From: Deltaproteobacteria bacterium
GTDB lineage: Bacteria; Myxococcota_A; UBA796; SXON01
DNA: 60,707 nucleotides
Reading direction: 5' to 3'
Assembly: GCA_947490345.1 (NCBI GenBank)
Contig: CANLGL010000028.1
Span: forward strand, 1-60,707
The notes beneath the pieces are model-generated. The model did no database searches, was not told the origin of the DNA, and was given only the letters and a program-made list of their open reading frames with translations. The position numbers were made by a program, and so were the translations under genes. Shown here in pieces: positions 25,312 through 32,982 of this stretch (the stretch's first letter is position 1; every line of letters starts with the position of its first letter).

Positions 25312-25812
25312 TCAGGGGCAGGCCGGCTCGAAGGCCAGCTCGGTGCACCAGGCCTGCTGCTCGGCCGTCGCCGCGATGGAAGGGTCTGCGGAGGGGTAGG
25401 ACCCGTTGCAAACGCCGGGAAAGTGGATGCACGTGTCCCCGTCAGCCATACGCCACGCCATGTCCGCGCACCCATCGACACACCCGGAGGAGTAGGACCA
25501 CCAGTACGCGGCATCGACGGTGCGGTCCACCCTCTCCGAACAGCCGCGGGCAAGCTCGTATTGCCGCACGCTGACGACAATCTCCCCCGTGGTGGGGCAG
25601 TCGGCGGTGTCCGTGTCCACGGCGGTGTCCGTGTCCACGGCGGTGTCCGTGTCCACGGCGGTGTCCGTGTCCACGGCGGTGTCCGTGTCCACGGCGGTGT
25701 CCGTGTCCACGGCGGTGTCGGTGTCGCCCGCGGTTTCGCCCGCGGCCCCCGGACCCGACTGCGCCGCGCGACACGCCAGAAGGGGGAGGAGGACGAGGAG
25801 GCCGGCCATCAT
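25312..25812 (-). CDS. Lipoprotein with (DTDTAV)n linker and Cys-rich domain
   Basis: A 166-aa lipoprotein. The leader MMAGLLVLLPLLAC has a lipobox LLAC. Seven tandem DTDTA-type units follow, encoded by an 18-bp repeat. The mature C-terminal domain (~90 residues) has about eight Cys, Trp/Tyr residues (YWWSYSSGC) and acidic loops, suggesting a disulphide-stabilised secreted domain. Its start overlaps the stop of the subtilase-like gene (ATGA), so the two are co-translated. Partnership with the protease (anchor, substrate or inhibitor) is inference only. Confidence 0.72.
   Translation of the reverse strand: MMAGLLVLLPLLACRAAQSGPGAAGETAGDTDTAVDTDTAVDTDTAVDTDTAVDTDTAVDTDTAVDTDTADCPTTGEIVVSVRQYELARGCSERVDRTVDAAYWWSYSSGCVDGCADMAWRMADGDTCIHFPGVCNGSYPSADPSIAATAEQQAWCTELAFEPACP
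25603..25728 (-). repeat. 18-bp tandem repeat coding for DTDTAV
   Basis: Six essentially identical 18-bp units (GCGGTGTCCGTGTCCACG in plus orientation) plus a diverged seventh. Perfect identity at synonymous sites implies recent expansion. The 18-bp length keeps frame, so only linker length would vary. Confidence 0.93.
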
Positions 25813-27761
25813 TCCGGCCTCACACCCGCGAGCTCCTCGCTCGCCTCGCGGTCGGAGTCCTCGTTGAAGTAGGCGTAGAATACCCGCATCGAGTCCTGGC
25901 CGCAGCCTTCATCGTCCGTCGTGATGGTGTCGCCACGGATGTGCATATAGTACTGGACGCCCGAGACCGGCGGTATGACGTGGACACGCTCGCGGTTCTC
26001 GAACGGGCTGCCGGAATACCCCGCGGTGCAGAGCGCCGACCCGCAGGTGTACTTCAACGACAGATCCACGTCGTCCAAGGCCGTACCACTGTGGAAGCGC
26101 CCATCGTACCACCAGATCACCGCCCGCATCATGTCGACATCCGAGCTCAGCGACGCGCCCCCGACCGGGATGGACACGGTGGCGTTGTGCGGCACACAGA
26201 CCGCGCCCGTCGTCCAACTGGCTGGGCCGTCGAGCCCGACGCCGTCGAAGGCCCGGAGCCGCAGCTTCCCCGCGCCCCACAGGCTGTCGAACTCGTCGAA
26301 CGGAACGCCGCTCTCTTGGGTGCCGTCCCCCATCAGCAGCATGTTGGCGGCGAGCACCCCGGGGTCGTCGATGAGCCCACCCCAGAGCCCGTGGAACCAA
26401 TCGCGGAAGAGAACCGCCGCCCCCGCGGCCGCCGGCGTAGCCGCACTCGTGCAACAGAAAGAGTTCGGACCGGGCACCGTTGGCGCGGGCGGCACCTCCG
26501 GCCAGTCCGTTCCGTAGACCAGCGGCGCGCCGCCGGCGTCAACCAGGGTGCTGTCATGGGGGTACGCGAACTCGAACAGAGCCGGTGCCGTGACACCGGC
26601 GATCGACCGGTTGCGGCCTTCTGCAGCGCTGACGCCCCCGCGGGAATTATTGGAGGCGATGACCTCATCGCCTGAGGTCGCATCAACGTAGTAGGCCGAG
26701 ACCGGGAACGCGCCGATGGCCCCGGCCGGAGAACCAGCGGTGCAGTCGGTCGACGATGCATGACCGTCGTTGGACATTGACTTGAAGAGGAGCACCCCGG
26801 CCTCGAACATCGAATCCACCGTCACCGAGTCCGACCATGTCCCAAGACAGCTCGGATCAACTGAGGGGCCGCCGCTCTCCGACTGGCTGGCGAGGTCCAC
26901 GCCCGCGTACACAAACACCGCCAATGCGGTGGCCATGTTCGCCCCGCCGGGGGTTCCCACAACCTGCGCGCCTCGCGCGACCCCGCTTCGCTCCCGCCGC
27001 GCCACTCCGGCGGCGGAGATCGAGGGGTCCTGCCCCTGCGTGATGTCCCCGACAAGGATGCTGGCCACCGCCGTCGCATGGGGGTCGCCAGGGTCGTTGT
27101 ACACAATCGTACACGCACTTCCCGTCCAAAGACAGTCCCAAAGCCGAGGAAGCCCAAAAGTGAAAAAGCCCGGATGTAGGTTGTAGCGGCTGGCAGCGCC
27201 GCCCTCGCTTTGGCCGATCAGTTGCCCGGAGCCCTCGAAACCGCGATCATAGAACTGCGCCGATTGAAGCAAGTCTTCAAGCTCATACCCGGTGATGAGC
27301 GGACCGGTCACCGGCCACCCGTAGCCCGCATCGGTCTCCCGTTCGAACAGCGGCTCAGCGATGAGCAGGTCTGGGTCGCCCAGCAGCGTCTCCACGCTGT
27401 CCGCGGGAAGCGCGACGATCGCGGTCGCGGAAAACCCACTGGTCGAAACCACGCGTCCGCCAAGTTCCTCCACCAGGGCCAACATCGGTTCCAACCCCTC
27501 GAGTCCCCGCACCTCCCGGTCCGCGATGGCTTCGGCCCGCACCCAATCCCGGTCGCCGTACGTCAAGATGAACCCGTCGAGCATGGCGTAGGCTTCTAGG
27601 ACGGAGATGGGCGGACCCTTCTCCCAGGCCTCATCCCTGAGGACGAGCCCGAGCGTCACGTCGCCGCTGTCGTCGGCGCCTCGCAGAATCGCGTCCAGGT
27701 CGGACGCAACCTCGACGTCCTCGGCGCGCGGCTTCTCCGTTCGGGCGGTGTCCCACTCCAC
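25809..27761 (-). CDS. Subtilase-like (S8) protein, 5' region frame-disrupted
   Basis: A 650-aa open frame from GTG 27761. Subtilase motifs: the His motif is GDPHATAVASILVGD, and the Ser motif is CCTSAATPAAAGAAVL with an oxyanion-type Asn in FKSMSNDGH. The expected catalytic Asp position reads GQLIGQSEGGAAS, so no Asp is obvious; Glu in SEGG is a possible substitute. An N-terminal prodomain and a C-terminal beta domain are present. Coding character continues upstream in frame to about 27944 (EDRLRVADD... on the minus strand), but a stop at 27945 separates it from a signal-peptide-like stretch in another frame. See the 27900-28046 entry. Confidence 0.72.
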   Translation of the reverse strand: MEWDTARTEKPRAEDVEVASDLDAILRGADDSGDVTLGLVLRDEAWEKGPPISVLEAYAMLDGFILTYGDRDWVRAEAIADREVRGLEGLEPMLALVEELGGRVVSTSGFSATAIVALPADSVETLLGDPDLLIAEPLFERETDAGYGWPVTGPLITGYELEDLLQSAQFYDRGFEGSGQLIGQSEGGAASRYNLHPGFFTFGLPRLWDCLWTGSACTIVYNDPGDPHATAVASILVGDITQGQDPSISAAGVARRERSGVARGAQVVGTPGGANMATALAVFVYAGVDLASQSESGGPSVDPSCLGTWSDSVTVDSMFEAGVLLFKSMSNDGHASSTDCTAGSPAGAIGAFPVSAYYVDATSGDEVIASNNSRGGVSAAEGRNRSIAGVTAPALFEFAYPHDSTLVDAGGAPLVYGTDWPEVPPAPTVPGPNSFCCTSAATPAAAGAAVLFRDWFHGLWGGLIDDPGVLAANMLLMGDGTQESGVPFDEFDSLWGAGKLRLRAFDGVGLDGPASWTTGAVCVPHNATVSIPVGGASLSSDVDMMRAVIWWYDGRFHSGTALDDVDLSLKYTCGSALCTAGYSGSPFENRERVHVIPPVSGVQYYMHIRGDTITTDDEGCGQDSMRVFYAYFNEDSDREASEELAGVRPE

Positions 27762-27899
27762 CGTCGCGACCGATGCGGATTCGGCCCCGACCTCGGTGCC
27801 GTCGGCAGAAATCTGTGTCTCGACCTGGATGTTCAGTGTCGCGAAGAACTCCTCGGTGGACAGTTCCGGGTACTCGTCCCGCAGCCGTACGGCATCGTC

Positions 27900-28046
27900 C
27901 GAGTCCGCGGGTGCACGTACAGGTCGTCGTCGTCCCAGGCGGAGTCAAACGACGACGCGAGCGCTACCCGACCGGGCGCCAAGAGCAGCGCGAGCGCGAC
28001 GAGAGGCGAGAGGCGAGAGGCGAGAGGCGAGAGGCGAGAGGCTCAT
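27900..28046 (-). pseudogene. Displaced 5' end of the subtilase gene (signal peptide in another frame)
   Basis: From ATG 28046 the frame reads MSLSPLASRLSPLASRR and ends at the TGA 27945-27947. A different minus frame across the same bases encodes a plausible signal peptide, LVALALLLAPGRVALASS followed by FDSAWDDDDLYVH, which leads to about 27905. There the coding signal passes into the main subtilase frame (PADSDDAVRLRDEYPEL). Joining them needs a repeat-number change (7-bp unit, n = 5 or 8 instead of 6) and a one-base compensating indel. Either the gene is off/broken here or the assembly has errors. Confidence 0.6.
28001..28042 (-). repeat. 7-bp x6 tandem repeat at the subtilase start codon
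   Basis: Six perfect copies of gagaggc (minus strand GCCTCTC), directly following the ATGA at 28043-28046. Seven is not a multiple of 3, so each unit gained or lost changes the downstream reading frame. This is the structure of contingency-locus simple repeats. Confidence 0.97.
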
Positions 28047-28089
28047 TGGAATTCCCTCGAACGGGAGCGTAGCACAACCGTCAGCGGTC

Positions 28090-28240
28090 GCGACGACTTT
28101 CGGAGAGAAACCTCGATCCTGGTCGCGATGGGTCGCGGCCATGGGAAACACGGGCCGCGAAGCGCCGCCTCGTGGACGCTGGCGCCGAGCTGCGCAGCAT
28201 GCCGAGCGCCTTCACCCTCACGACGGGGCGCGCCGCATCC
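28090..28240 (+). repeat. Second interspersed repeat family, copy 2
   Basis: Direct-orientation partner of the 25066-25215 repeat. The best shared block is GCCGCGAAGCGCCGCCTCGT with GGACGC-GGC-CCGA after it and TGCCGAGCGCC next. Together the two copies bracket the lipoprotein-subtilase operon (about 2.9 kb). The rest of 28047-28458 contains a weak plus-strand open frame (28172-28399) ending in an Asp-rich run; I do not regard it as a supported gene. Confidence 0.85.
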
Positions 28241-28458
28241 CCTCGATGCTGCGAGCGCTGGCTCGCGAAGCAAGGCTACGCCGGAGACGACGACGACAGC
28301 ACCGACGACGACGACGCGCAGGGGGCGCTGCAGCTGACGTCGCTCAATGGGCTGGTCGCGCTGGGCGAGCGGGCGGCAGGCGAGTGCGAAGAGTGGTGAC
28401 GCCCGGCGGCAAGCAGTTCGGGCTCGGACCGCGGTCTGCGAGCTTCGACAGCAATAAT

Positions 28459-28875
28459 CTATAGCAGCGGATTCACGACGCGAACCCCGCCGATCACCTG
28501 CCCGTGATTGAGGTCCTCCGTGTAGAGCCGCGTCGCCCCCAGGCGAGCCGCACACACCACGATCAGCGCGTCCCAGAATGACATCTGGTTCGTGGATGCG
28601 CTGGAGACCGCGGCGAGTACGTCGTCCACCTCGGGGCGCCAGACATCCCAAGCGCGGTACGCACCGACGACCCTGACGATCGCCGCGTCAGGAGCTTGCT
28701 GCTTTTTCCTGGCGTTGACGACGAACTCCTGGAGCACCTGGGTGCTGAGCACCCCGGCGCGCGCACTCCAGAGCTCTGTCAGTGCGGCAGCGGCCCGCTC
28801 GTGCTTCACGCCAGCGCCGTGATCGTACGCGTAGAGGAGGACGTTCGTGTCCACGAAGGTGCGCTCAACGGTCAT
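28459..28875 (-). CDS. PIN-domain ribonuclease toxin (VapC-like)
   Basis: A 138-aa PIN-domain protein. The acidic residues expected for metal binding are in FVDTNVLLYAYD (first Asp), the Glu of STQVLQEFVVNA, and the Asp of SFWDALIVVCAARLG. A final LYTEDLNHGQVIGGVRVVNP provides the last acidic site. PIN toxins cut specific RNAs such as tRNA loops. Its start overlaps the end of the upstream RHH-type antitoxin gene by 11 bases, the standard layout of a VapBC-type pair. All acidic residues are present, so activity is expected. Confidence 0.92.
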   Translation of the reverse strand: MTVERTFVDTNVLLYAYDHGAGVKHERAAAALTELWSARAGVLSTQVLQEFVVNARKKQQAPDAAIVRVVGAYRAWDVWRPEVDDVLAAVSSASTNQMSFWDALIVVCAARLGATRLYTEDLNHGQVIGGVRVVNPLL

Positions 28876-29098
28876 GGGCCTCCTCCCGCGCCAGCCAGGC
28901 CCCGTCCCCGAGCGGCAAACCGGCGTTCAAGTCCGCCAGCGCCAGCCGCTTGCACGCCTCGTACGCTTCGTCCTCCGCGGCCAGCTGCTCGATGGTCGCG
29001 GCGACGAGCGCGCTGATCGAGCTTCCCCGCCGCGCCGCCAGGACCCGTGCGTGCTCGATCACGCGCTGGGACAGCCGAACAGTGAGGTTCTGGGTCAT
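28865..29098 (-). CDS. Ribbon-helix-helix-type antitoxin
   Basis: A 77-aa protein starting MTQNLTVRLSQRVIEHARVL, then a helix (RGSSISALVAATIEQLA) typical of ribbon-helix-helix antitoxins (DUF6364-like). A C-terminal toxin-binding tail (GLPLGDGAWLAREEAHDR) follows. ATG 29098 is chosen because the N-terminal beta strand of the RHH begins there; the open frame to 29158 adds unrelated residues. It would neutralise the PIN toxin encoded downstream and probably represses its own operon, as is usual for this class. Confidence 0.85.
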   Translation of the reverse strand: MTQNLTVRLSQRVIEHARVLAARRGSSISALVAATIEQLAAEDEAYEACKRLALADLNAGLPLGDGAWLAREEAHDR

Positions 29099-29206
29099 GG
29101 GAACGTGCCTCGGGCCATACGTGTAGCACGTAATACACGCAGCCGAGGAGCCTGGCAACGCACACCGACGGAAAGGACCAATCCACCCAAGTGACCGGCA
29201 TTGCCC

Positions 29207-30412
29207 CTACGGCACCCGCCCCAACCTCCCCCGCTGATCCTCGACGTTGTCCAAGCTGAACACCATGCCGTGCCCGAGCTCCGTCGCCAACATCGCGCCG
29301 AGGTCGTCCGCGCAGCTTTGCATCGATGCGCGCCGATCCTCTTCCTTCCACGTCCCCCACCGCACGAGCTTGGCGTCGGGGTCGTACTCCCAGAGCCCGA
29401 CCAGTAGACCGCCGCGCACGACGAAGCGGCCGCTGGCGTGCCCCCCCTCGGCGAAGGGTTTGTCGCCACTCCCGAAGCGGCTTGCCGGGCGACCGAGGTG
29501 CCCCGGCGCAACGAGGTGACGGGCAACCATCCGATTGGCCACGTAGTTGTCCATGCTGCCGAGGAAGGCGACGTGCTCGGGGTCAGGCTCCTGCGCCGGC
29601 AGCGCGCCGCCCGGAATCATCATCGCGGGGCCGAGCTCGGCCACGGTGACGCTGCGCACACCCACGCGCTCGGCGGCGGCGCGGGCGTCTTTCTTCGACG
29701 CACCCGACCACTCGGCAAACTCGTCGAGTGTCGCCGGCCCGGCTTGCGGCAACCAGAACCGCAGCATGCCCTCGGTGAGCGCGATGGTGTCGGCCTCATC
29801 GGGGACGTCGGCGAAGGGGTCGCCCTGCCCGACGCGCCACTCGTAGCGCTCGCTGTCCAAGCCGGTGATGGGGCGACGCTCGATGCCCCCGTCGAATTCC
29901 AACAGACGCAAAACACTCGGCAGCGGAGAGGAGATTCCGATTTTCTTGCCGAGCTCGCCCAGGCTGCGGATCTCGCCCTTGAGGCTGGCGCGCAGCCCGT
30001 CGGTGGAGCGCGGAGCCCCGGTAAGCTCAGCGAGCACCCGCGCCGCGAGCCGCTCCCGCTCGTCGGGAGTGACACCGGCTTTGGCAAGCTCCTTGAGCAT
30101 CCGCTTACGGGCGAGTGAAGCGGCGAACCGGATGCCCCACGGCGCCTGGGCCGCCGGCACCGCGTACATGCAGCCGCGGGCGCACGGAGTGACGCGCAGC
30201 TCACCAGACTGCAACGCCGCGTTGACCTCGACGACGGTGACGCCGGGCCGGCGCGCGCGCAACGCCAGATAGGCCTCGGCGCCCCCGAGGGTGCGCAACC
30301 ACCCGGTGGCGGCGACCATCCCCCAAAGCGAGCCGCCGACGGGCTCGCAGAGCCCTTGCGCCGTGAGCCACGCCCCTCGGGCCTGGCCCAGGGTGACCTC
30401 CGCCGTGTTCAC
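29207..30412 (-). CDS. AlkZ/YcaQ-like winged-helix DNA glycosylase family protein
   Basis: A 401-aa protein of the winged-helix AlkZ (HTH_42) family, related to glycosylases that unhook crosslinks or remove alkylated bases. Features are the N-terminal ARGAWLTAQGL helix, a short wing region (GWLRTLGGAEAYLALRAR), and a C-terminal domain with AFLGSMDNYVANR and VVRGGLLVGLWEYDP. The family QxQ/QxD catalytic motif was not located with confidence, so enzymatic activity is uncertain. Its start overlaps the lpdA stop by 4 bases, suggesting an operon, though no functional link is known. Confidence 0.78.
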   Translation of the reverse strand: MNTAEVTLGQARGAWLTAQGLCEPVGGSLWGMVAATGWLRTLGGAEAYLALRARRPGVTVVEVNAALQSGELRVTPCARGCMYAVPAAQAPWGIRFAASLARKRMLKELAKAGVTPDERERLAARVLAELTGAPRSTDGLRASLKGEIRSLGELGKKIGISSPLPSVLRLLEFDGGIERRPITGLDSERYEWRVGQGDPFADVPDEADTIALTEGMLRFWLPQAGPATLDEFAEWSGASKKDARAAAERVGVRSVTVAELGPAMMIPGGALPAQEPDPEHVAFLGSMDNYVANRMVARHLVAPGHLGRPASRFGSGDKPFAEGGHASGRFVVRGGLLVGLWEYDPDAKLVRWGTWKEEDRRASMQSCADDLGAMLATELGHGMVFSLDNVEDQRGRLGRVP

Positions 30413-31821
30413 GCGTTCATCACGTGGACGGCCTGGCCGATCGCCGCCTTGGCCGCCTCCATCACCCCCTCGCCGAGCGTGGGATGGGGGTGGATCGTGA
30501 GCCCGATGTCGAGGGCTTCGCAGTCCATCTCGATGGCCAGGGCCGCCTCGCTGATGAGGTCGCTGGCATGCGCGCCGACGATCGTGACCCCGAGCACGCG
30601 CTGATTCTTGGCATCGATGATGACCTTGATGAAGCCGTCCGTGTCGTTTGTCGTCAACGCCCGCCCGATGGCGGCGAAGGGCACCTTACCGACCTTGATG
30701 CTGTAGCCTTGGGCCTTCGCCTCGTGCTCCATGAGCCCGGCGGTGGCGATCTCGGGATCGGTGAAGACCACCGCGGGCACGGTCTTGGCGACGTTGTGGG
30801 CCCGATGGCCGGCGATCACCTCGGCGCAGATCTCTCCCTCGTGGGTGGCCTTGTGTGCCAACATCAGCCCGGGTGTGCAATCGCCGATGGCGTAGACGCC
30901 CGGCACGCTGGTCTTGAGTTGGGTGTCAGTCTTGATGAAGCGCCCTTCCATGACCACGCCCGTCGCCTCAAGCGCACAGGTGTCGGTGTTCGGGCGCCGC
31001 CCCACCGTGACGAGGATGTAATCGACCTCGACAGTCGCCTTCCCCTCCGCGGTCTCGTACTGGAGCAGCGCGCCACCGTCGCCCTCTTCCCACCCGAGCG
31101 CCTTGGCCTTGCACACGACCTTGACCTTGTCCTTCTTGAGCCGCCGCTCGATGACCTTGACCGCGTCGACATCAAACCCCGGCAGGACCTGATCGGCGGC
31201 TTCGATGACGGTGACGGCGCTGCCAAGCTTGGCGAACATCCCGCCCATCTCCAAACCGATGTAGCCCCCGCCGATGACCGCGAGCCGCTTGGGGATCTCA
31301 GGAAGGGCCAGCGCCTTGGTGCTGTCGAGCACGCGGCCGTCCGCGAACGAGAAGCCCGGAATCTCGATCGGGCGGCTGCCCACCGCGATGACGACGTGCT
31401 CCGCCTCGACGCGCACCACGCCCTCGGCCGTCTTGACCTCAAGCACCCGCGGACTGACAAACGTTGCCGCACCCACCATCATGTCGACCTTGTTGGCCTT
31501 GAGCAGCGTGCGGACACCCCCGGTGAGCTTGTTGACTACGCTCCCTTTCCAGGCCTGCAGTTTGGTCATGTTCACCACGGGCGTGCCGGGCACCTCGATG
31601 CCCATCGCGTCGGCGTGGTTGATCTCCTCGACCCGCTTCCCGGCCGTGATGAGCGCCTTGCTGGGGATGCAGCCCACGTTGAGGCACACGCCGCCCCAGT
31701 ACTCACGTTCGATAACCAGGGTCTTGACGCCCAACTGGCCGAGGCGGATGGCGCAGGGGTAGCCGCCGGGGCCCGCGCCCAGGACAACCGCAGTGTAGGA
31801 CTTGGATTCCATCACGCTCAC
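30409..31821 (-). CDS. lpdA: Dihydrolipoyl dehydrogenase
   Basis: A 470-aa E3 component of 2-oxoacid dehydrogenase complexes and the glycine cleavage system. It reoxidises dihydrolipoamide with NAD and FAD. FAD site: VVLGAGPGGYPCAIRLGQLG. Redox-active disulphide: GGVCLNVGCIPSK. NAD site: VIGGGYIGLEMG. Second FAD segment: GVYAIGDCTPG. The dimer-interface catalytic His-Glu pair is in TIHPHPTLGE. Every key residue is present and the length is typical. No E1 or E2 gene is nearby, so it may serve several complexes. Start at ATG 31821 (a second ATG lies three codons on). Confidence 0.96.
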   Translation of the reverse strand: MSVMESKSYTAVVLGAGPGGYPCAIRLGQLGVKTLVIEREYWGGVCLNVGCIPSKALITAGKRVEEINHADAMGIEVPGTPVVNMTKLQAWKGSVVNKLTGGVRTLLKANKVDMMVGAATFVSPRVLEVKTAEGVVRVEAEHVVIAVGSRPIEIPGFSFADGRVLDSTKALALPEIPKRLAVIGGGYIGLEMGGMFAKLGSAVTVIEAADQVLPGFDVDAVKVIERRLKKDKVKVVCKAKALGWEEGDGGALLQYETAEGKATVEVDYILVTVGRRPNTDTCALEATGVVMEGRFIKTDTQLKTSVPGVYAIGDCTPGLMLAHKATHEGEICAEVIAGHRAHNVAKTVPAVVFTDPEIATAGLMEHEAKAQGYSIKVGKVPFAAIGRALTTNDTDGFIKVIIDAKNQRVLGVTIVGAHASDLISEAALAIEMDCEALDIGLTIHPHPTLGEGVMEAAKAAIGQAVHVMNA

Positions 31822-31881
31822 CGGAAGGCGCGCGGCCTAACGCGGAGCCACGGCCTGGGCAGCGGTGGTAATATCGCGGTG

Positions 31882-32787
31882 ATGTTCATCCTGACCCTCC
31901 TTGGCGGCTGCACCTGGATCGAGGACTATCGGGCCTGCTCGGCCGCCCGAGAGGCCGAGACCACCGCCTGGACGAGCCTCGGTTCGGCGCTCGACGGCGC
32001 CAGCGTGCTCGCCCGCCGCCAGGCCGACGCGTCGTTGGCGGCCGCGCAGGCCGTCGACCTCGCGTCCAGCGTCGCGGGTACGCCGATGGTGACGCGCGCC
32101 GTGAACCGGGGGGAGATGGCCCAGGACGCCTTCACTCGGGGCTCGCGAAGCCACGGTACCGACCTGGGGCTGGCGCAGGCCAAGTGGACGGACTGGTCCT
32201 TGCGCACCCAAGAGCAGGTCACCGCGACGGACGCGCTGATCGAAACCGGCCGGAGCGTGGTCGAGCGCCTGTCGCTCTGGGCGCGAGCGCGGGCCGAAAG
32301 CTCGCTGGTGGTGGCGCTCGCGTCCACCCGGTACGAGGCCGCAGCCCGCACCGGGGGAGCGCGCCTGACGTTGACCGTGGCCCTCGTGACGCCCCCCACG
32401 CCTGCGGCGGCCCCCGACGCCGTCGCGTCCCACCAGGCGGCCGCCGAGGCCGCAATCGAGGCCCACGCCGACCGCTCGCGCGGCCTCAAAGAGGTCTTGA
32501 CCGTGGCGGACAAGGTAGCCCTCGAGGTCGAACGGGCCGGGCTGAGCGCCCTGTCGACCGCCAGCAACTACCAGTTCCTTGGCTTTCCCCCGGAAGCCCA
32601 GGTGGCCCAGGCCGCGGCCCTCGCCGCCGAGAGCAGCGCCAAACGCGCCGCGGATGGTGGGGCGCGCCTACGGGCGGCGGTCCTCGCTGCGCGTGCGGAA
32701 GAAACGCCGGCGCCCGCGGACGACGTCACTCGGGCCCTCGTCGCCGCCGTCGGCCTGGCCCACGCCGACGACGACGCTTGTCGTTAG
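31882..32787 (+). CDS. Ala-rich helical lipoprotein
   Basis: A 301-aa lipoprotein with a short leader MFILTLLGGC (lipobox LGGC), then WIEDYRACSA. The rest is nearly all Ala/Glu/Arg/Ser helix with heptad-like spacing (for example ARRQADASLAAAQAVDLASS), suggesting long coiled coils or a helical bundle. Pro/Ala-rich stretches occur around residue 180 (TPPTPAAAPDA). No family recognised. GTG 31879 directly before the ATG is an alternative start. A dispersed hairpin repeat follows the stop after a 60-base gap. Confidence 0.65.
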   Translation: MFILTLLGGCTWIEDYRACSAAREAETTAWTSLGSALDGASVLARRQADASLAAAQAVDLASSVAGTPMVTRAVNRGEMAQDAFTRGSRSHGTDLGLAQAKWTDWSLRTQEQVTATDALIETGRSVVERLSLWARARAESSLVVALASTRYEAAARTGGARLTLTVALVTPPTPAAAPDAVASHQAAAEAAIEAHADRSRGLKEVLTVADKVALEVERAGLSALSTASNYQFLGFPPEAQVAQAAALAAESSAKRAADGGARLRAAVLAARAEETPAPADDVTRALVAAVGLAHADDDACR

Positions 32788-32847
32788 TCACCCATGCCGG
32801 GGCGCGCGTCGGCTCCACGAGCCACCAGACGCCGTGCTGCTCCGCGG

Positions 32848-32980
32848 CTGCGGGGATGGGGAGAGGGGTGCGTCCCGGCGCGTTATCTACGCGCCGGGCG
32901 CCGCAGGCCGACGGCTCGCCGGCGGCCGGAGGGGACGCCCCGGTAGGGGAAGGGGCGAGTGCCCCTTCCCCCCGGTAGCG
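32848..32980 (+). repeat. Interspersed hairpin repeat, copy B
   Basis: About 133 bases of non-coding sequence between the Ala-rich lipoprotein gene and the first GT2 gene. It starts CTGCGGGGATGGGGAGAG (same as copy A on the minus strand). It has CGCGTTATCTACGCG, an inverted repeat shared in position with copy A, then GGGCGCCGCAGGCCG, and ends in a hairpin AAGGGGCGAGTGCCCCTT followed by CCCCCGGTAGCGG. The GTG start of the next gene lies 2 bases after its end. Confidence 0.85.
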
Positions 32981-32982
32981 GC

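Noticed and set aside
25603..25728. CRISPR-like array
   Set aside because: The 18-bp units are contiguous with no spacers and encode a lipoprotein linker.
28172..28399. 75-aa plus-strand frame with DDDDSTDDDDA
   Set aside because: Begins inside a dispersed repeat, no ribosome-binding site or family; the Asp run alone is not enough.
30424..31881. Long plus-strand open frame over lpdA (part of a 787-aa frame)
   Set aside because: Antisense shadow of lpdA; only the part from 31882 has a lipobox and coding character.
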